In this document: piece after piece, positions 7,997 through 13,104 of the stretch
Layout of the letters: each line of letters begins with the position of its first letter
How positions within the stretch are numbered: position 1 is the stretch's first letter
Assembly (NCBI GenBank): GCA_002700765.1
Contig: PAEP01000022.1
Location: 33,053-46,156 of the forward strand
DNA: 13,104 nucleotides
Reading direction: 5' to 3'
Source: Synechococcus sp. MED850
Lineage (GTDB): Bacteria > Cyanobacteriota > Cyanobacteriia > PCC-6307 > Cyanobiaceae
Notes under the pieces: model-generated
Told to the model about the DNA's origin: nothing
Databases searched by the model: none
What the model saw: only the letters and a program-made list of their open reading frames with translations
Program-made: the position numbers and the translations under genes

Positions 7997-9370
7997 ATGG
8001 CCGTTGTCATCGCCGCACCGGCCAGTGGCACCGGCAAAACCCTGCTCAGCCTGGCGCTTCTGAGCTGGGCACGGTGCCATCAACACTCGATCCAGCCATT
8101 CAAGGTTGGGCCTGACTACCTGGATCCGCAGCTGTTGAGTGCAGCAGCGGAACGACCCTGTCGCAACCTTGACAGCAACCTCTGCGGTGAATCCTGGGTT
8201 CGCCGCGCTTTCCACGGCTACGGAGGCCAGGCCGATCTCGCCCTTGTGGAAGGGGTGATGGGACTGTTCGACGGTGTCGGCAGTACAGAAGTGGGAAGCA
8301 CCGCCGCCACCGCGCGTCTGCTTGATCTGCCTGTTGTGCTGGTGGTTGATGCCGGCGGACAGGCCGCATCCCTGGCGGCCCTGGTGCGTGGTTTCCGTGA
8401 CCACGATCCGGACCTTGCCTTTGCCGGTGTGGTCCTGAACAGGGTCAGCAGCGATCGTCATCGCGATCTTCTCGCAGAGGTGCTGAACCGTCTTGAGATT
8501 CCACTTCTGGGTTGTCTGCCCCGAACAGATGCTCTGACCCTGCCGAGCCGTCATTTGGGGCTGGCGCCTGCCCATGAGCTCTACAACCGCACCGAACGTT
8601 TCAAACAATGGGCGGCTCTGGCAGAGCGCCATCTCGACATGGCGCGGCTGAAGCCCTTGCTCAAGGCGCCGCAGGCAACCGGAGACCCCCTTGATCAAGA
8701 ATCACCACCTCAGAGTGCATGCCTGCCAGTTGCTGTCGCCAGCGACGAGGCCTTCCACTTCCGATACACCGAAACAGGCGAACTGCTGGAACGCATGGGG
8801 ATGCCCATGCTGGCCTGGAGCCCACTGGCCGACGAGCCAATACCCGAGGAAGCCTGTGGCGTCATGCTCCCGGGAGGGTTTCCGGAGCAGCATGCCGAGC
8901 AGCTCGCTGATTGCCAACGCAGCCTGACCAGCCTCAGGGTTTTCGCGTCCCAGCGCCCCGTCTACGCCGAATGTGGTGGGATGCTGCTGCTGGGACAGTC
9001 GCTTGAAGATCTTGAGGGTGAAGCGCATCCGATGGCGGGACTGATGCCGTTCACAGCGCGGCGTGGACGGCTCAGGGTCGGGTATCGAACGCTGCATGCG
9101 CTCACGGATGGATTGATCACCCGCTCCGGCGAGTCCTTACGGGGCCATGAATTCCACCGTTGGAGCCTGCATGGACCGACAACAGCCGATGGCTTCCGTT
9201 CACTGTGGGAAATTGATGGATGGCGCTTGGACAAGGAGCGGGAAGGATGGGGTCATCGGACACTCCACGCGAGCTGGGTTCACCTGCATTGGGCCAGCTG
9301 TACGACGATCTGCTCCCGATGGCGCGACGCACTCGCAGCCGTCCCGAAACCGTCAGCCGTCGTTTCATAA
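7997..9370 (+). CDS. cobB: Cobyrinate a,c-diamide synthase
   Basis: This 457-residue enzyme amidates the a and c carboxylates of cobyrinate using glutamine and ATP, in the anaerobic-type (CbiA) route to cobalamin or pseudocobalamin. The N-terminal synthetase domain begins with the P-loop-like APASGTGKT (7-15), then FKVGPDYLDP (35-44) and VEGVMGLFDGVG (84-95). The C-terminal class I glutamine amidotransferase domain has LPGGFPE (291-297), the nucleophile elbow YAECGGML with C326, and LHASWVHLHW (423-432) holding the catalytic-type His. The domain order separates it from cobyric acid synthase CobQ. It starts 15 bp after opcA, so probably shares that transcript. Its last 17 codons may overlap the next gene if that gene uses its upstream ATG. 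Confidence 0.95.
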   Translation: MAVVIAAPASGTGKTLLSLALLSWARCHQHSIQPFKVGPDYLDPQLLSAAAERPCRNLDSNLCGESWVRRAFHGYGGQADLALVEGVMGLFDGVGSTEVGSTAATARLLDLPVVLVVDAGGQAASLAALVRGFRDHDPDLAFAGVVLNRVSSDRHRDLLAEVLNRLEIPLLGCLPRTDALTLPSRHLGLAPAHELYNRTERFKQWAALAERHLDMARLKPLLKAPQATGDPLDQESPPQSACLPVAVASDEAFHFRYTETGELLERMGMPMLAWSPLADEPIPEEACGVMLPGGFPEQHAEQLADCQRSLTSLRVFASQRPVYAECGGMLLLGQSLEDLEGEAHPMAGLMPFTARRGRLRVGYRTLHALTDGLITRSGESLRGHEFHRWSLHGPTTADGFRSLWEIDGWRLDKEREGWGHRTLHASWVHLHWASCTTICSRWRDALAAVPKPSAVVS

Positions 9371-9399
9371 CGCGCAGCCAACCGCGGGCCCAGTGGTTC

Positions 9400-9669
9400 G
9401 TGGAGCGCTGGCAGCTGATCATCGAGGGGCGCGTGCAAGGAGTCGGTTTTCGTAGCAGCTGCAGCCGAAGGGCACTTGACCTTGGTCTGAAGGGCTGGGT
9501 GCGCAACCGCCGTGACGGCAGCATCGAGGTTCAGGTGGAGGGTTCACCCCATGCCATCGCCGAGCTCAGAGCCTGGACGGAGCAAGGCCCCCCGGGGGCA
9601 CGGGTCCAACGGGTCAAACCGAGCCAGCTCCCAGTGACGGGAGAGGACTGGTTCGAAGTACGCCCTTAG
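9400..9669 (+). CDS. acyP: Acylphosphatase
   Basis: Acylphosphatases hydrolyse carboxyl-phosphate bonds in acetyl-phosphate-like compounds; their cell role is poorly known. The alpha/beta sandwich signature is complete: EGRVQGVGFRSS with the phosphate-binding Arg of GVGFR, then LKGWVRNRRDGSIEVQVEG with the catalytic Asn of VRN. The family is about 90 residues long. The GTG at 9400 (VERWQLIIEG) gives 89 residues and lies 29 nt after the cobB stop, so I chose it. An in-frame ATG at 9319 adds 27 Arg-rich residues and overlaps cobB by 52 bp, and the frame is open back to an ATG at 9220. It probably belongs to the zwf-opcA-cobB transcription unit. Confidence 0.88.
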   Translation: MERWQLIIEGRVQGVGFRSSCSRRALDLGLKGWVRNRRDGSIEVQVEGSPHAIAELRAWTEQGPPGARVQRVKPSQLPVTGEDWFEVRP

Positions 9670-9789
9670 AAGGCCCGCTCTGAGCTGTCGAAGAAGCGAC
9701 GCAGCAACAATCCCCTGAAGAGATTGGGAACAGTGCTTGGAACGCAAGGCAAGCCTGGCTAGCCCGATAAGAGGATCGCTCCGGCCTGA

Positions 9790-10170
9790 ATGGTGCTCCG
9801 ATTCAGCATTGTTCTCCTCACAACAGTTGTGCATCTCATCGGGATGGATGTGGTGAGTGCGCGCCGTGATCCTCCTCAACGGATGTACAGCTCAGACAGG
9901 GACGCACAGTTCGCCTGCCAACGCTGGCGGGAACGGGAGGGTGAATTCAGCGTCACCATCCCCAGAGCGCGTCTCGGTGGAGAACCAGGCACCTTCAACA
10001 CGTTGATCCGACGCTGTGAAGCCGATCTCGATCACCCTGTCGTGTATGGGGTCCGATACAGCGTTCTTGCTGGGGCCCACTACAGCACGCCGCTCTCGGA
10101 CCTCCACCAGAAGGTGATGGAGCATTTCCCTTATCCGATGGAGGACTCCGAAAATGAACCAAGCAGCTGA
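9790..10170 (+). CDS. Small exported hypothetical protein
   Basis: This 126-residue protein begins with a signal peptide: MVLR, a hydrophobic run (FSIVLLTTVVHLIGMDVV) and a likely cleavage after VSA at residue 24. The mature part has two cysteines, C43 (FACQRWRE) and C76 (IRRCEAD), and a mix of charged and aromatic residues ending in an acidic tail (PMEDSENEPSS). No known domain is recognised. A disulfide-containing periplasmic protein is the simplest reading. The ATG at 9790 yields a complete signal sequence. Its TGA stop is directly followed by the ATG of the next small gene. Confidence 0.72.
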   Translation: MVLRFSIVLLTTVVHLIGMDVVSARRDPPQRMYSSDRDAQFACQRWREREGEFSVTIPRARLGGEPGTFNTLIRRCEADLDHPVVYGVRYSVLAGAHYSTPLSDLHQKVMEHFPYPMEDSENEPSS

Positions 10171-10290
10171 ATGATCCCGATGACCAACGACCTCCTGAAT
10201 CCGAGCAGCAAAGCCTTCTGGCGAGCCGTCTTCGGTGTTGTGAGCCTGGCTTTGGGAGTGGGTCTCGGGGCATTGATTTTGCGGATGTAG
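10171..10290 (+). CDS. 39-residue single-pass membrane protein
   Basis: The ATG follows the previous stop codon with no spacer (TGA-ATG). The frame gives MIPMTNDLLNPSSKAFWRAV, then a hydrophobic Gly/Leu/Val segment (FGVVSLALGVGLGALIL) and ends RM before TAG. This is one short polar head and one predicted membrane helix with a GxGxG pattern that could pack against a partner helix. A second in-frame ATG (10180, MTNDLL) may be the true start. The adjoining stop/start suggests translational coupling to the upstream exported protein. I recognise no family; the length invites caution, but the amino-acid pattern is not random. Confidence 0.6.
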   Translation: MIPMTNDLLNPSSKAFWRAVFGVVSLALGVGLGALILRM

Positions 10291-10369
10291 GCCCTCTGGC
10301 TGTGATCCAGGTTGCTGTCGATGACGCTTGCGATGGGCATCGTGAGGGCATGAACCAAAGCCCTTTTCC

Positions 10370-10966
10370 ATGTCAGCCGTTCAACGCCAGCTCTGGCTGC
10401 TTCGTCATGGCGCCACCGAATGGGCCCTGAATGGACGTCATACGGGGAGCACCGATCTGCCTCTGCTGCCTGAGGGTGAGCAGGAGGCAAGGTCACTTGC
10501 GCCGGTGTTGAGCCAGCACCCATTCGCAGCCGTGTTCAGCTCTCCCCTGCAACGAGCACGTCGCACCTGTGAACTCAGCGGTCTCGGCGACCGCATGCAG
10601 ATCATGGAGGAAATCCTGGAATGGAACTACGGCGATTACGAAGGCATCACAACCCCGCAGATCCATGAAACCGTTCCAGGCTGGTCAGTCTGGACGCATG
10701 GATGCCCCAAGGGTGAAAACGCCTCCGACGTGCAGGAACGGTGTGAGCGAGCCATCTCCATCGCACTTGCGGCACCCGGCGACGGGGACGTGGCCCTGTT
10801 TGCCCATGGGCATATCCTCCGAGCGTTCACAGGCACCTGGCTTGGCCTTGGGGCGGCGGGTGGTCACCTGTTCAAACTCAACACCGCCTGCGTGAGCATC
10901 CTTGGCTGGGAACGGGGCAACAGGGCTGTTGACCGTTGGAACGCACCCTGCCAGGGAAGAGTCTGA
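10370..10966 (+). CDS. Histidine phosphatase family protein (phosphoglycerate mutase-like)
   Basis: This 198-residue protein has the full active site of the branch-1 histidine phosphatases: LRHG with phospho-acceptor H13 (11-14), SSPLQRARRT with a second phosphate-binding Arg (57-66), the acid residue in ILEWNYGDYEG (82-92) and the second His in FAHGHILRAF (144-153). The small size favours a phosphatase over a glycolytic mutase. The EWNYGDYEG motif recalls sugar-phosphate phosphatases such as yeast Shb17 (sedoheptulose-1,7-bisphosphatase), so a sugar phosphate is a reasonable guess, but the substrate is not shown. The ATG at 10370 lacks a clear Shine-Dalgarno. It converges on the helicase gene with a 13-bp gap. 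Confidence 0.9.
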   Translation: MSAVQRQLWLLRHGATEWALNGRHTGSTDLPLLPEGEQEARSLAPVLSQHPFAAVFSSPLQRARRTCELSGLGDRMQIMEEILEWNYGDYEGITTPQIHETVPGWSVWTHGCPKGENASDVQERCERAISIALAAPGDGDVALFAHGHILRAFTGTWLGLGAAGGHLFKLNTACVSILGWERGNRAVDRWNAPCQGRV

Positions 10967-10979
10967 ACGTGAGCAGCAC

Positions 10980-12425
10980 TCACGGGGATTCAAAGCACCC
11001 CAGCCAACGATCACGATCCTTCTGGTTGCTGTCCTCGCCCACCAACCAGACTCCCGTACGGGCTCGACTGACCGCGACATAGACCAACTGACGCCGCAAG
11101 GTGAGATCCTTCGGCCAGAACACATCTGGGGCCACGAACACCTCGCCGAAGCTGCTGCCTTGACTGCGATGCACGCTGAGCACAGCTGCCGGTCCAAGCG
11201 ACGCAAAGGCATCGCGAATGAGGAAATAGCGACGCCAGATCGCTCGGCCGTTCTTCTTGCCTGCCTCCCGGGCGTGCTGTCTGAGTCGCTGCATCACCGC
11301 ATCAAGCTGCCGCCTGGACTCACTGCCCACGGGGGGCTGGAGACGCAAGGTCAGGTCAAGCTCTCCAGCACTGACTGCAATGGAAAGGGTGTCGATCACG
11401 GGCACCGTTCCAGCCTCACTTGCCGTGCAGCCGTAATCCGCCAGGTCACAGGATTCGGGCGTGACATCACGCACCACCACCTCTCGATTGGAACCCAGCA
11501 CCATGTCGGGCTCCTCCCCAGCTTCCGATCCATCACGAGAGGCCGGCGCCATCACCGCCGAGCGGCTGATCAGCACCTCACCCGGCAGCACGGGCATCTG
11601 ATCGGCCATCTCCCCATGAATCGCACGTCTGGCGTAGGGCACCAGGCGCTCGAGGGTTCTGTTGGTGTAACAAAGAATCCTGGCTGCGTCTGGGTTGTCC
11701 TGCAGAGAAGCGTCCCGCAAAGCTGAACTGGCTTGATCCAACCAGCCGCGTTTCTCGATGCACATCACACGACCGCGGGCATCGCGGATGGGCGGCAGCA
11801 CCGGGGGGTTGCGACAGGGAAGACCGCCATCCCTCAACCGACTCGCCAGCTGCAGCACCGGCCCCTGATGACGAACCACCTCCTGAAGACTGACGCTGAA
11901 GGCCCGCTGCATGGCAAACACCGGACTCTCCTGCTCCCCAACCGGCGGAAGCTGGGCGGGATCACCGACGAAGACCAATCGGGTCTTGAAAGGATGGGCG
12001 CATTGCAGAGCGATGCCCAGCAGGGTGCTGTCCACCATCGAAGCTTCGTCAACGAGAACCAGGCCGAGATGCTCAAGCGCCATCCCCGTCTGCTCCGTCG
12101 GCTCGCACAGCTCGACATCCCCCTGACGCTTGAGCTTGAGCCGAAGCAGGCGATGAATCGTGGAGGGATACCAGGTGGGAGACAACCCCTCGAGATCCAG
12201 CGCCTGACGCAACACGCCGACGGCCTTGTGCGTCGGTGCCACCACGGTCCAGCAGAGCCCCCTCTCCTCGACCTGACGCAGCAATCGCATCGAGAGAAAG
12301 GTCTTGCCGCTGCCGGCAAAGCCGCTGAGAACAAACGGAACACCATCAACCGGCTGCTTCAGCCATTGATCGAAGGCCTCGGCCGCTCGCTGCTGATCCT
12401 CGGTCAGCTCCGCTTGCCGACTCAC
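10980..12425 (-). CDS. RecD-like superfamily 1 DNA helicase
   Basis: From the GTG at 12425 this encodes 481 residues of an ATP-dependent DNA helicase of the RecD/UvrD type. Motifs in order: a Q-like region ELTEDQQRAAEAF (6-18), Walker A GFAGSGKT (35-42), APTHKAVGVL (63-72), Walker B VLVDEASMVD (123-132), motif III VFVGDPAQLPPVGEQ (151-165), VLSVHRSQGSSFGEV (415-429) and motif VI VYVAVSRARTGVWLVG (448-463). It lacks the nuclease or RecBC-interaction regions expected of a full RecBCD complex, so a stand-alone repair or replication-restart role is likely but inferred. The reading frame is open back to 12584, but the GTG at 12425 overlaps the stop of the upstream gene (GTGA), giving a coupled start with no long overlap. 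Confidence 0.92.
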   Translation of the reverse strand: MSRQAELTEDQQRAAEAFDQWLKQPVDGVPFVLSGFAGSGKTFLSMRLLRQVEERGLCWTVVAPTHKAVGVLRQALDLEGLSPTWYPSTIHRLLRLKLKRQGDVELCEPTEQTGMALEHLGLVLVDEASMVDSTLLGIALQCAHPFKTRLVFVGDPAQLPPVGEQESPVFAMQRAFSVSLQEVVRHQGPVLQLASRLRDGGLPCRNPPVLPPIRDARGRVMCIEKRGWLDQASSALRDASLQDNPDAARILCYTNRTLERLVPYARRAIHGEMADQMPVLPGEVLISRSAVMAPASRDGSEAGEEPDMVLGSNREVVVRDVTPESCDLADYGCTASEAGTVPVIDTLSIAVSAGELDLTLRLQPPVGSESRRQLDAVMQRLRQHAREAGKKNGRAIWRRYFLIRDAFASLGPAAVLSVHRSQGSSFGEVFVAPDVFWPKDLTLRRQLVYVAVSRARTGVWLVGEDSNQKDRDRWLGCFESP

Positions 12426-12934
12426 CCCAGAGGAACCCCGATCATCGCGGCAAGATGCAGGGGTGGTCCCACAAACACCAGTCCTGGCAGGGCCACGGCC
12501 GGACCGATCAGGCTGCCGACCAAGACCTGCAGACGGCTGTGACCAAGGCTCTCCTTCAACGGTTTGGGGTAAGGCTGAGACCACAGATCATCCGGGAGGG
12601 CATTGACCCGCTCGGCAGTGAAACCCGAGGCGCGACGGATGCCGCTGGCGTCGTACATCACGATGAAAGCGATCGTTGCAGAGAGTGCAAACAGCGGATG
12701 ATCAAATCCAAGAGTCCAACCGATGCAAGCTGTGGTTCCTGTCACGAGCGCTGAATGACTGGAAGGCATCCCGCCGGTTTCAATCAGCACTGCAGGCCTC
12801 CAGCGGCGATGCACGATCAGCTCGATGAACAACTTCGAAAGCTGCGCCGTCCCACAGGCCACCAGCCCCCAGGCCAGCGCGCTGTTGTTGAGAATCTCGC
12901 TGAAAACAGCATGACTTTCGATCGGTTGGATCAT
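12422..12934 (-). CDS. DUF212 (divergent PAP2, YuiD-like) membrane protein
   Basis: This 170-residue protein is a divergent member of the PAP2/acid phosphatase superfamily. It is mostly hydrophobic, with likely membrane segments near residues 17-40, 64-95 and 134-168. The family marks are GGMPSSHSALVTG (54-66), MYDASGIRRASG (93-104, near the charged face of the membrane) and LGHSRLQVLVGSLIG (130-144). PAP2 enzymes remove phosphate from lipid or isoprenoid diphosphates. Its place directly after crtE raises the possibility of a prenyl-diphosphate-related role, but that is inference. The ATG at 12934 overlaps the crtE stop (ATGA), and its own stop overlaps the helicase GTG. Confidence 0.93.
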   Translation of the reverse strand: MIQPIESHAVFSEILNNSALAWGLVACGTAQLSKLFIELIVHRRWRPAVLIETGGMPSSHSALVTGTTACIGWTLGFDHPLFALSATIAFIVMYDASGIRRASGFTAERVNALPDDLWSQPYPKPLKESLGHSRLQVLVGSLIGPAVALPGLVFVGPPLHLAAMIGVPLG

Positions 12935-13104
12935 CGGTCGCGGCTGGTGATGAAGTCTGCAAGAGCCAGCAGGGGAGTGGCTTTCATCGACCAGGGTTCA
13001 AGAGCATCTTTGGCCTCTCTCACCAGATCATCCGCTCGCTTCCTGGACTCTTCAAGGCCAAGCAATTTGGGGTAAGTGGTTTTGTCTGCAACGAGATCCT
13101 TGCC
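12931..13104 (-). CDS. crtE: Geranylgeranyl diphosphate synthase, C-terminus (partial)
   Basis: Fifty-seven codons plus TGA of the gene's end are in the window, running off its right edge. The sequence begins GKDLVADKTTYPKLLGLEES, the conserved C-terminal G-K-D-x-x-x-x-K-x-T-Y-P-x-x-x-G-L/I-E element of trans-prenyl diphosphate synthases. A helical tail follows (RKRADDLVREAKDAL ... LADFITSRDR). In cyanobacteria CrtE makes the C20 precursor for carotenoids, phytyl chains and quinones. The Asp-rich catalytic motifs are outside the window, so chain-length specificity cannot be read. The TGA overlaps the ATG of the DUF212 gene. Confidence 0.93.
   Translation of the reverse strand, partial: GKDLVADKTTYPKLLGLEESRKRADDLVREAKDALEPWSMKATPLLALADFITSRDR

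Noticed and set aside
7949..8698. A 249-residue minus-strand open frame opposite cobB
   Set aside because: Shadow frame; the plus strand carries an intact CobB with catalytic motifs.
10902..12542. Two long plus-strand open frames (about 270 residues each) opposite the helicase
   Set aside because: They are antisense shadows in GC-rich DNA; composition is low-complexity, no domains are seen, and the minus strand has all helicase motifs.
12426..12584. A longer helicase N-terminus from the ATG at 12584
   Set aside because: It would overlap the DUF212 coding region by about 160 bases with non-conserved sequence; the GTG at 12425 gives a tidy 4-base overlap and starts just before the helicase domain.

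Overview
This window is core chromosome of a phycobilisome-bearing cyanobacterium, most likely marine Synechococcus/Cyanobium. The evidence is: (i) a ferredoxin-NADP+ reductase with an N-terminal CpcD-like phycobilisome-linker domain, which Prochlorococcus-type enzymes lack; (ii) a SasA clock kinase with a KaiB-like sensor domain; (iii) adjacent zwf and opcA; (iv) a crtE - DUF212 - RecD-like helicase string. Genes are densely packed, base composition is moderately GC-rich, many starts lack a clear Shine-Dalgarno, and no mobile DNA is visible. No gap exceeds about 165 bases.

Left part (1-1680, minus strand): the 5' end of a gene resembling an M1 aminopeptidase (pepN); a small exported glycine-zipper protein; a small exported protein with two cysteines; and a conserved protein that may have the lipocalin-like fold of phycobiliprotein lyases. 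A perfect 13-bp inverted repeat brackets the ribosome-binding site and start codon of the pepN-like gene.

Middle-left (1787-3645): sasA on the plus strand, a 31-nt interrupted hairpin, tRNA-Glu(UUC), then a convergent SRPBCC/START-like lipid- or quinone-binding protein. That gene is divergent from petH.

Centre (3794-9669, plus strand): petH (linear electron transport, NADPH production in light) closed by a strong intrinsic terminator with a GAAA tetraloop. Then zwf, opcA, cobB and an acylphosphatase follow in one direction. zwf and opcA supply NADPH from the oxidative pentose phosphate pathway in the dark, so two opposed NADPH sources sit side by side. cobB belongs to corrinoid synthesis and probably shares the zwf-opcA transcript.

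Right part (9790-13104): a small exported protein, an immediately adjoining 39-residue membrane protein, and a histidine-phosphatase-family enzyme, all on the plus strand. They converge on a minus-strand operon crtE - DUF212 - helicase, in which both junctions are 4-base stop/start overlaps (ATGA and GTGA).

I see no defence system, prophage, CRISPR array or insertion sequence. The most interesting signals are small-scale: RNA structure around start codons and beside the tRNA, a very short gene, and translational coupling.
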